NCBI GenBank assembly: GCA_020634155.1
Contig: JACKCI010000001.1
Coordinates: forward strand, 124,001 to 188,000
Reading direction: 5' to 3'
From: Anaerolineales bacterium
GTDB taxonomy: Bacteria; Chloroflexota; Anaerolineae; Aggregatilineales; J027
DNA length: 64,000 nt
This document shows positions 57,883 to 64,000 of the stretch, in pieces. Position 1 is the stretch's first letter; the number at the start of each line of letters is the position of its first letter. The translations under genes and the position numbers were made by a program. Under the pieces are notes generated by a model. That model had not been told where the DNA came from. It did no database searches and was given only the letters and a program-made list of their open reading frames with translations.

Positions 57883-58967
57883 TGAACACTTCATACCCAC
57901 TAATTATTGTTGATGCTCACCAAGACATCGGCTACAACTATATGGAAGATGGGCGGGATTTCCTCAAACCCGCCCTCGTGAAACGCCAGTTTGAGGATAA
58001 CTCACCTGATGCGGTAAAAGGGCGTGGTATTGTCACCTGTAGCCTACCTGAAGCGTTAATGGGTCGGGTGGGTATTATCTTTGCGACCCTGTATGCTTCG
58101 CCTAAGTTCTCGCCCATGCCTGCTAAGTTTAGCTATGAGACGCCCCGCGAAGCCTATCAAATCGGGATGGCTCAACTAGATTACTACAAACGACTTTTGG
58201 ATAACGACAGCCGACTCGCACTCATCCATGACCAGTCATCTATGCAGCAGGTTTTGGCAACGTGGGCAGCAGGAACTGAGTTCATTGACCGCAAACTCGG
58301 GTTGGTAATACTCATGGAGGGCGCTGACCCAGTTATTGAGCCGCGACAAGCCGAAGAATGGTATGAGCAAGGGGTACGCATTATCGGGCCAGCATGGTCA
58401 GAGACGCGCTATTCAGGAGGCACTGGACGCCCCGGCCCACTGACTCCGCTTGGCTTTGAGCTACTACAGGTGATGTCCAGCTTGGGTATGATTCTTGACC
58501 TGTCGCACATGGCAGAAAAGGCTTATTTACAAGCCGTTGACCACTATGCGGGGGTGGTGATTGCCAGCCATAGCAACCCACGACACTTTGTTGACCGCGA
58601 TCGAATGCTTTCCGATGAGATGATTCTTCGATTAGCCGAGCGTGGGGGTGTGATGGGGTTGGTACCCTTTAATCGCTTCATGTTGTCGGGCTGGACTTAT
58701 GGAACCAACACCAAAGAACAGGTTACGATAGACCATTTTATTGATATGATTGATTATGTATGCCAACTAACGGGTAGCGTGCGCCATGTTGGTATTGGCA
58801 CTGACTGGGATGGTGGATTTGGTGCAGAGTCTATACCCACACCTTTTGACACCATTGCTGACTTGTGGCTACTGCATGATGCCTTACAAGGGCGTGGTTT
58901 TGAAGCCGACGATATCCAAGCGATTTTAGGCGGCAACTTTTTGCGGATACTAAGCGAAGGACTGTAA
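57882..58967 (+). CDS. M19 family membrane dipeptidase
   Basis: A 361-residue zinc dipeptidase of the renal dipeptidase family. DAHQD at the N-terminus supplies the first metal ligands; LVILMEGADP holds the bridging Glu, DLSHMAEKAY and IASHSNPRH the histidines, and GIGTDWDGG the last Asp. Despite the family name no signal or membrane segment is present, so it is probably cytosolic and splits dipeptides, possibly including D-amino acid ones. ATG overlaps the DsbA-like stop. The next gene starts two bases after its stop. Confidence 0.92.
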   Translation: MNTSYPLIIVDAHQDIGYNYMEDGRDFLKPALVKRQFEDNSPDAVKGRGIVTCSLPEALMGRVGIIFATLYASPKFSPMPAKFSYETPREAYQIGMAQLDYYKRLLDNDSRLALIHDQSSMQQVLATWAAGTEFIDRKLGLVILMEGADPVIEPRQAEEWYEQGVRIIGPAWSETRYSGGTGRPGPLTPLGFELLQVMSSLGMILDLSHMAEKAYLQAVDHYAGVVIASHSNPRHFVDRDRMLSDEMILRLAERGGVMGLVPFNRFMLSGWTYGTNTKEQVTIDHFIDMIDYVCQLTGSVRHVGIGTDWDGGFGAESIPTPFDTIADLWLLHDALQGRGFEADDIQAILGGNFLRILSEGL

Positions 58968-58969
58968 AC

Positions 58970-59425
58970 GTGACTCCCCAACCCGCTCGTGAGCGCTTTG
59001 CCCAACTCGCTATTCTAACGGGTACCTTGGGCATGATGTTGGCGTTGATCGGCCTGTTTCCCTCGATTACAGGTGTTGAGCCACGCACCGGAGTTGGGGT
59101 TTTGCAGATATTGATTATTTGCTTTGGGTTGTTTTTGCTGGTCTTTGGCGCATTAATTTTTGTCAAAATCACCTTTTTTACTGCAACAGAGACTAACCTT
59201 GCTCAAGACATTGCCATCCGCCTAAGCCTGACTGGGTTAATTATGACTGCTGCCGCAGGTTTGGCGGATGTGTTTGGGTTTGGCTCTCATACGCCGGGAG
59301 ATTTGGATAATCTGCCATTTCTTGGGCCATGGCAGGCACTGGGGATGGCAATTGGTTTTGTGACAGCCTCCCTTGGGGTGTTAATTTTTACCATCATGGG
59401 GCCAACTGAAAAGGAGTCCCGCTAG
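58970..59425 (+). CDS. Four-span membrane protein of unknown function
   Basis: A 151-residue protein with four hydrophobic segments (about 12-32, 45-68, 82-100, 118-140), starting at GTG 58970 directly after the dipeptidase gene. The short charged N-terminus (TPQPARERF) is probably cytosolic. No family recognised. The end overlaps the convergent peroxiredoxin gene by four bases. Support comes from clean hydrophobic periodicity and tight operon packing. Confidence 0.75.
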   Translation: MTPQPARERFAQLAILTGTLGMMLALIGLFPSITGVEPRTGVGVLQILIICFGLFLLVFGALIFVKITFFTATETNLAQDIAIRLSLTGLIMTAAAGLADVFGFGSHTPGDLDNLPFLGPWQALGMAIGFVTASLGVLIFTIMGPTEKESR

Positions 59426-59883
59426 GCATTTTGCTCAATATTGGATTGTCTTAGCGCCGCAAGGATTTCATCGTTAGTTGGATACCCCCGCTTGAAGAAC
59501 ACAATTTTGCCAGCCTTATTGATGGCGATAACTGTCCGTTTGACCACAAACCCCATGAGCATAATCGAATCATAAAGACGGGCAATATAGCGCTTATCAT
59601 CGATAATCAATTCAAAGGGAAAGCCATTCTTATCAATAAACCGTTGATGACTCTCAGCATCGGCAGGATTCACACCGAAGACCTCGGTGTCACTATCTAG
59701 GAAACGAGGAAACTCGTCCCGAAAAGCGCAAAGTTGGGTAGTACAGTCCGCTGTTTGGTCACCGGGATACATCACCAGCACAACATTCTTAGAGCCGACA
59801 AAGTCTGAGAGCCGAACCGTGCGTCCACTATTGGTTTGGGCTTCAAAGTCTGGGGCATCTTGCCCGATTTCGATTGCAGGCAT
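59422..59883 (-). CDS. Peroxiredoxin (AhpC/TSA family, Bcp/PrxQ-like)
   Basis: A 153-residue thiol peroxidase. The start IGQDAPDFEAQTNSGRTVRLSDF is typical (split over 23 residues). TADCTTQLCAFRD holds the peroxidatic Cys (about 48) and a second Cys five residues later, the spacing of the Bcp/PrxQ intramolecular disulfide type. The usual Thr-Xaa-Gly-Cys is TADC here. It follows the hydrolase gene by three bases on the same strand. Confidence 0.92.
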   Translation of the reverse strand: MPAIEIGQDAPDFEAQTNSGRTVRLSDFVGSKNVVLVMYPGDQTADCTTQLCAFRDEFPRFLDSDTEVFGVNPADAESHQRFIDKNGFPFELIIDDKRYIARLYDSIMLMGFVVKRTVIAINKAGKIVFFKRGYPTNDEILAALRQSNIEQNA

Positions 59884-59886
59884 TTT

Positions 59887-60909
59887 TCACTCCTTGTGAT
59901 TGTGATTATCCAAGAAATTGATAAGAACTGCGTTAAAATCCGCAGGTGTTTCGTGCATTGGCAGGTGCCCAACTCCCTTAAGCATAACCAGCTTACTGTC
60001 GGGTATAGCTTCAAAAGTTGGAGCGCTACTGGGCGGTACCCAGCCATCATCGGCCCCCCAAAGGAGCAAGACAGGAATAGTAACCTCATGAAGTGAGAGC
60101 GTGAGTGTATTGAGATGGGTGTCACGCAGGAGGCCAATTGGCGTAAATTCCCAGCCTGCTGTGTGCATCACCCGCGAATAATCAGCAACAAGTTGGTCAG
60201 TCACGACCTCATCACGCTTGGTCGCACTGCGTAGTTGGTCGCGCACGGCCTCTGGTAATATCCAACGTAGCAACACTCGCGTCCAGCGCTCTAGAAAGGG
60301 CAGATCAAAGACGATCGGTGGGGCTTGGGTGGTCGGCATGGTCACGATAGACGGAGCAACAAGCGTTAGGCTATCAATTCGCTCAGACTCTTTTTGATAC
60401 CAGTGGAGCGCAAGATTAGCGCTAAAGGCATGTGCAACCACATGGGCATGCTCTAGGCCTAGGCTATCCATCCAATGACTGAGAAGGGTCGCCGTATAGG
60501 GTTGGCTATAATCCAAAGTAAGGCCCTTTTCGGAGAGACCTGCTCCCGGCAAATCCACTGCATAGGTATCATAGCCAGCGGCTGCAAGCGTAGGGAGAAC
60601 ATCTTGCCAAGACAACGTTGAGCCACCCAAACCATGAATGAAGATTACCGCATCGCCAGTTGCAGGTCGATGGTCATAATACAAAGTGACACCATCAATC
60701 TCAATAAATGTGCCAGTTGGTTCAGCTAGGCGCTGTGCCTCAATAGCTTCGGGGCCAGTCAAAGGCAACAAAAAAGGCAATATCAGGATAATGAAACCAA
60801 GTATCAATATTACAACGCTAATTACAATTAACCAGCGCTGGTGGCGTTTCAATTGGGGCAGATGCTGGTCACGAAATTCCTGCCACCGTTGTTGAGGCGA
60901 TGGATTCAT
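59887..60909 (-). CDS. Membrane-anchored alpha/beta hydrolase
   Basis: A 340-residue protein with a cytosolic basic N-terminus, one span (about 28-50, IVISVVILILGFIILILPFLL; 21 residues, listed here as ending LLP) and an outer alpha/beta hydrolase domain. IFIHGLGGSTLSWQ gives the oxyanion loop, VVAHAFSANLAL the nucleophile Ser in AFSAN instead of GxSxG, LLWGADDGW the Asp and GVGHLPMHE the His. The start is ATG 60909; a TTG 18 bases upstream is in frame. It is co-directional with the peroxiredoxin gene. Confidence 0.88.
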   Translation of the reverse strand: MNPSPQQRWQEFRDQHLPQLKRHQRWLIVISVVILILGFIILILPFLLPLTGPEAIEAQRLAEPTGTFIEIDGVTLYYDHRPATGDAVIFIHGLGGSTLSWQDVLPTLAAAGYDTYAVDLPGAGLSEKGLTLDYSQPYTATLLSHWMDSLGLEHAHVVAHAFSANLALHWYQKESERIDSLTLVAPSIVTMPTTQAPPIVFDLPFLERWTRVLLRWILPEAVRDQLRSATKRDEVVTDQLVADYSRVMHTAGWEFTPIGLLRDTHLNTLTLSLHEVTIPVLLLWGADDGWVPPSSAPTFEAIPDSKLVMLKGVGHLPMHETPADFNAVLINFLDNHNHKE

Positions 60910-61079
60910 CGACAGTTTTTCTCCCAAAAATACTCTATCATCTTAACACCAAGCGAAAGGGGTCACCATGATAGTTATATGGAGTATTGCCTCAAGACCC
61001 TGTACACTAGAGACTGCATTAAATAGTTGCTTATAGCAGCAACCCACTTTGACAACTTATTGATCTCTATGGAGTGTTT

Positions 61080-61634
61080 ATGACGATTCGACCTGATCAT
61101 TGGATACGCAGAATGGCCCTTGAACATGGCATGATTGAGCCATTCACTGAGGGGCAAGTCCGCGATGGGGTAGTGAGCTATGGTCTATCCAGCTATGGCT
61201 ATGATATTCGTGTCGCTGACGAGTATAAAATATTTACGAATGTAAACAGCGCCATTGTAGACCCTAAACACTTTGACCCCACGTCTTTTGTGGATTTGGT
61301 AGCCGATACTTGTATTATTCCGCCCAACTCTTTTGCATTGGCCCGTACAGTTGAGTATTTTCGCATCCCACGCGATGTCCTAGCCATTTGCGTCGGAAAA
61401 TCAACTTATGCACGTTGTGGATTAATTGTAAATGTTACGCCCTTAGAACCAGAATGGGAGGGGTATTTAACTTTGGAAATAAGCAATACCACCCCCTTGC
61501 CAGCGCGTGTCTATTCCAATGAAGGGGTCGCACAACTTTTGTTCTTCGAAAGCGATAGTCCTTGCGAGGTATCTTACGCTGACCGCAAAGGCAAATATCA
61601 GAATCAGCACGGGGTCACCCCGCCACGTTTATAA
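61080..61634 (+). CDS. dcd: dCTP deaminase
   Basis: A 184-residue trimeric enzyme converting dCTP to dUTP in pyrimidine deoxynucleotide synthesis. SSYGYDIRVADEY, CVGKSTYARCGLIVNVTPL (residues about 103-121) with the conserved Ser/Arg, and EGYLTLEISNTT with the catalytic Glu mark the family, and QNQHGVTPPRL is the C-terminal lid. GGAG at 61071-61074 supports ATG 61080 over the in-frame GTG at 61074. Ten bases separate it from rpiA. Confidence 0.94.
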   Translation: MTIRPDHWIRRMALEHGMIEPFTEGQVRDGVVSYGLSSYGYDIRVADEYKIFTNVNSAIVDPKHFDPTSFVDLVADTCIIPPNSFALARTVEYFRIPRDVLAICVGKSTYARCGLIVNVTPLEPEWEGYLTLEISNTTPLPARVYSNEGVAQLLFFESDSPCEVSYADRKGKYQNQHGVTPPRL

Positions 61635-61643
61635 GGATGTTAT

Positions 61644-62330
61644 ATGGATGTACAAGAACAAAAACGACAAGCCGCCGAGCGAGCCGTCGAATATATCGAG
61701 TCAGGGATGGTGGTTGGGTTGGGGCATGGTAGTACGGCCATTTTTGCGGTACAACGACTGGCGACGCTTATCAAAGACGGTATTTTACGGGATATTGTCG
61801 CTATCCCATGCTCTAAAGCTGTTGAACAGGAAGCCCGCCATCTCGAGATTCCGTTAACGACCTTTGCCACCCATCCGCATATTGATATTACCATTGATGG
61901 GGCCGATGAAGTTGACTCTAATCTTAACCTAATTAAAGGCGGTGGAGGGGCGCTCCTGCGGGAGAAAATTGTTGCACAGGCCAGTCAGCGTGAGATTATT
62001 GTTGTGGATGAAGGTAAACTCTCATCTGCCCTAGGAACCCGCTTTGATGTTCCGGTTGAGGTCGTTTCGTTTGGTTGGCAATCCCAAACGCGCTTTTTGG
62101 AGGATTTGGGGGCTGTATGGCGGTTGCGTTTGGATAATACAGAGCAGCCACTTGTCACCGACCAAGGCAACTTTATTCTTGATTGTCAGTTTGGACCGAT
62201 TGATGACCCTATTCAACTTGGGCAAGCACTTGATTCGCGGGCAGTGATTGTCGAGCATGGACTATTTTTAGGTCTAGCAACTGAGGTCATTGTGGGTGCA
62301 GCGGATGGTTTGCGTTATATGCGGAGATAG
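61644..62330 (+). CDS. rpiA: Ribose-5-phosphate isomerase A
   Basis: A 228-residue pentose phosphate enzyme interconverting ribose-5-phosphate and ribulose-5-phosphate. DITIDGADEVD (catalytic Asp region), LIKGGGGALLREKIVA (catalytic Glu and Lys) and VVDEGKL are standard. The first phosphate-binding loop, normally GTGST, reads GHGST (VGLGHGSTA), an uncommon substitution. AAGGATG precedes the ATG. A strong hairpin follows the stop. Confidence 0.94.
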   Translation: MDVQEQKRQAAERAVEYIESGMVVGLGHGSTAIFAVQRLATLIKDGILRDIVAIPCSKAVEQEARHLEIPLTTFATHPHIDITIDGADEVDSNLNLIKGGGGALLREKIVAQASQREIIVVDEGKLSSALGTRFDVPVEVVSFGWQSQTRFLEDLGAVWRLRLDNTEQPLVTDQGNFILDCQFGPIDDPIQLGQALDSRAVIVEHGLFLGLATEVIVGAADGLRYMRR

Positions 62331-62333
62331 ACT

Positions 62334-62361
62334 TCTGGCGGGGCTGCCACACCCCGCCAGA
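62334..62361. terminator. GC-rich hairpin between convergent rpiA and unknown gene
   Basis: Perfect ten-base stem TCTGGCGGGG/CCCCGCCAGA (62334-62343 with 62352-62361), eight-base loop. It directly follows the rpiA stop; T-runs are short, so termination may be bidirectional or factor-assisted. Confidence 0.6.
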
Positions 62362-62366
62362 TGGAT

Positions 62367-63467
62367 TTAGCTGATGATGTCGTTGCCAACTTTAGTGAAG
62401 GCAACAGGGCGCTCCATTGCAGCAGCCAATACATAAGCCGCTGATTCCGACCAATAGGCCGCCAAGCGCATTAACCGCTGGTCTTCCTCAAGGCGTCGAT
62501 AGTGGGATACATTGGCTTGGTAGTCGATAACACCAGTTGAAGTCATAGAAGCCTCGGTGCGACGACGATTCAGGTCACTGGTGGTGGTGTGTTGAGTAAT
62601 CGCTAAGAGAATATTCTCATCGCGGAGCGTCAAATACACACGCCATGAATGAGTGACCGTTGAAACCTCCACCAGCATGTTATTTTCATCATCTTTACGG
62701 GTATCTGAAATGGTTTCAACCATGTGACGAACTTCGATATTTCGCACCTGTTTAAAAGAAATCTCTCGACCACGAGGGCCACCAAAAAAACCACCCAAGA
62801 GGCCCGTTGGGGGTACCAACTTGATTAGTGCTTTGGTGGTATCGACTTCACACAATTGATAGGCGGGAGCAATCTGCCCAGCCTGTGAAACTGCGCCATG
62901 TTTGGGTACGCGTAGCGTTAATCCCTTACTACGACTTTCCCCCAACCATAAGCCTTCATATTCAAGTGGAAGTATAACCTTTTGGGCACGCGCCTTAGTG
63001 TTCTCGACATCAACATCTTGGCGCTCATGTTGTTCAAGCGGGCCAGTTGGACGAACCGTAGGGATTTTCTTTACGCCAAATATCTTGAGTGGGCAGCCAA
63101 TAAACTCCGCAAGCGCCCGTCCAGCTTGTTGGGCGTCATTGGCATATTTGTGGTTGGGGGCTTGTTCCCAGCGAACAAGAGATACCCAGCGCGGTTTTTC
63201 TTCGGGGTTATCTGCAATATGTAATCCCAGTAACCAGCGTAGGGATTTGGGTTCATAACCAACAACCACCGCACGCACATAAGCTGTTGAGAGCCGATTA
63301 CCGGGAAGGCCAATTGCATCACCAAAGGCTGATTTATAATTGAGAAGACCGCTGCCTTGGACAGTCTCAAATAGAATCGATGGTTTGAGGCGTTCGGCTT
63401 TCGGATAAAGACGCCAGACGCCGTCATTAATTTCGATATCCATGTCTTGCGCGGAAATTGTTGGCAT
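62367..63467 (-). CDS. Uncharacterised protein, 366 residues
   Basis: A soluble protein with no signal or membrane span and no family I recognise. The start MPTISAQDMDIEINDGVWRLYP has AGAGGAAC ahead of it. The centre includes a Gly-rich turn GLLGGFFGGPRGREISF, and the last 100 residues look helical, with repeated Arg/Tyr (SHYRRLEEDQRLMRLAAYW). Composition and codon use match neighbours, so it is a real native gene. It stands alone between the rpiA hairpin and the long 63468-63669 gap. Confidence 0.7.
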   Translation of the reverse strand: MPTISAQDMDIEINDGVWRLYPKAERLKPSILFETVQGSGLLNYKSAFGDAIGLPGNRLSTAYVRAVVVGYEPKSLRWLLGLHIADNPEEKPRWVSLVRWEQAPNHKYANDAQQAGRALAEFIGCPLKIFGVKKIPTVRPTGPLEQHERQDVDVENTKARAQKVILPLEYEGLWLGESRSKGLTLRVPKHGAVSQAGQIAPAYQLCEVDTTKALIKLVPPTGLLGGFFGGPRGREISFKQVRNIEVRHMVETISDTRKDDENNMLVEVSTVTHSWRVYLTLRDENILLAITQHTTTSDLNRRRTEASMTSTGVIDYQANVSHYRRLEEDQRLMRLAAYWSESAAYVLAAAMERPVAFTKVGNDIIS

Positions 63468-63506
63468 GGCAAGGTTCCTCTACAATTTTCACGTTGCGTT
63501 ACGCTA

Positions 63507-63515
63507 ATAATAGCA
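63507..63515 (-). promoter_or_regulatory. Extended -10 candidate for the 366-residue protein gene
   Basis: Minus-strand TGC-TATTAT, 40 bases before the ATG at 63467. No clear -35. Confidence 0.35.
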
Positions 63516-63545
63516 TTGATTTAGTTAGAAAGTCGTTATGAAGCA

Positions 63546-63565
63546 CCCCCCAAAATCTAAGGGGG
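63546..63565 (-). other. C/G-run hairpin downstream of livF
   Basis: CCCCCC (63546-63551) pairs with GGGGG (63561-63565) around an AT-rich loop in the 202-base gap between livF and the next gene. It has no T-run, so a terminator role is uncertain. The rest of this gap shows no open frame or RNA gene that I can support. Confidence 0.3.
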
Positions 63566-63669
63566 CATGAATAGCTTGTTTGCAAAAGGGTATCAGTGCG
63601 GGCTATTTATACTTATGTCGAGGGTAGGGAATGCGAAGTGTCTTTACAAAATATCCAAAGTTGGAGGGT

Positions 63670-64000
63670 CTAGCCTAAATAGGCTTCAATGACCTCAGCG
63701 TCATCCCGCAGATCAAATGCAGGCGCTGATTTAGCAATCTGCCCGCGCTCTAGCACATAGGCATAATCAGCGACATCCAAAGCCTTGCGGGCGTTTTGCT
63801 CAACAAGCAGGATAGTTTTACCCTCAGCCTTTAGGTCTTTGATAATTGCAAATACTTCATTAACCAACACTGGGGCCAATCCCATACTGGGTTCATCAAG
63901 CATCATCAATTTGGGTTGGGCGACAAGGGCACGGCCTAATGCTAACATTTGCTGCTCTCCGCCACTCAATGACCCTGCCTTTTGGCGACGACGCTCCCGC
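63670..64000 (-). CDS. livF: Branched-chain amino acid ABC transporter ATPase LivF, N-terminus outside window
   Basis: The last 110 or so residues of an ABC ATPase; the frame continues past base 64000. The ABC signature LSGGEQQMLALGRAL, Walker B LMMLDEPSMGLAP and the LLVEQNARKALDVADYAYVLERG switch/tail are those of LivF, the smaller of the two ATPases of branched-chain amino acid or urea-type (HAAT) transporters. The gene ends 202 bases before the next one on the same strand. Other transporter genes would lie to the right of the window. Confidence 0.9.
   Translation of the reverse strand, partial: RERRRQKAGSLSGGEQQMLALGRALVAQPKLMMLDEPSMGLAPVLVNEVFAIIKDLKAEGKTILLVEQNARKALDVADYAYVLERGQIAKSAPAFDLRDDAEVIEAYLG

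Noticed and set aside
1..64000. CRISPR arrays, tRNA or rRNA genes, insertion sequences, prophage
   Set aside because: No regularly spaced repeats, cloverleaf sequence with CCA end, transposase or integrase motif was found in any gap or gene.

Overview
The window is 64 kb of densely packed bacterial chromosome with moderate GC, short intergenic gaps (the longest gene-free stretch is about 290 bases) and many overlapping starts and stops. I see no rRNA, tRNA, CRISPR array, insertion sequence, integrase or phage gene. The gene mix (alternating kinase/GAF signalling genes, GT39-type membrane glycosyltransferases with soluble tails, a mycobacterial-type CysM/Mec/CysO cysteine route, split methylmalonyl-CoA mutase, NDUFA9-like protein, tandem deoxynucleoside kinases, no outer-membrane or lipopolysaccharide genes) points to a member of the Chloroflexota, perhaps of the Anaerolineae. 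This placement is an inference from family content only.

Layout. 1-3277: truncated Ser/Thr kinase, degenerate methyltransferase-like protein, M42 peptidase; then RtcB RNA ligase with a terminator. 4634-10432: a CstB-like persulfide dioxygenase/rhodanese diverges from an operon of a small membrane protein, a Tat-exported molybdenum sulfite-oxidase-like lipoprotein, a pentahaem cytochrome c and a membrane glycosyltransferase; together they suggest persulfide to sulfite to sulfate oxidation. 10419-13567: two unrecognised proteins and a cytosolic sulfite-oxidase-fold protein. 13616-19892: one co-directional run: queG, CorA, RNase D, beta-CASP nuclease, a small ORF, surE and an NDUFA9-like protein. 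19881-24231 (minus): histidine kinase, pseudo-receiver/GAF protein, kinase-MazG fusion, second deoxynucleoside kinase, sigma factor; a NarL-type response regulator diverges at 24369. 25016-28805 (minus): acyl-CoA ligase, methylmalonyl-CoA mutase large chain, TatA. 28927-32162: a receptor phosphatase fused to an RsbW-type kinase domain, followed by a STAS antagonist (partner switch). 32172-36258 (minus): sulfur-carrier cysteine operon cysM-mec-cysO-DUF4395-thioredoxin-moeZ plus a rhodanese, preceded by a T-box-like leader. 36545-42514: M28 peptidase, ribosomal protein L33, second GT39 protein, unknown beta-rich protein, TIR-like membrane protein. 42587-45080: TPR/membrane protein, hydrolase, DtxR regulator. 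45171-51157: chemotaxis-like cluster CheW-MCP-MCP-methyltransferase-CheA/REC. 51206-52591: SSB, UspA, CBS protein. 52676-56333: two adjacent bacterial dynamin-like GTPases. 56417-64000: HAD hydrolase, DsbA-like protein, M19 dipeptidase, membrane protein, peroxiredoxin, hydrolase, dCTP deaminase, ribose-5-phosphate isomerase, an unknown protein and the end of a LivF ATPase.

The strongest candidates for something less described are the T-box-like leader on the sulfur-carrier cysteine operon, the deoxynucleoside kinase-MazG fusion inside a kinase-to-sigma-factor gene string, the persulfide/sulfite module, the paired dynamins, and the TIR-like/beta-rich/TPR membrane gene group at 40-43.5 kb. All start choices below were made by eye from codons and Shine-Dalgarno spacing.
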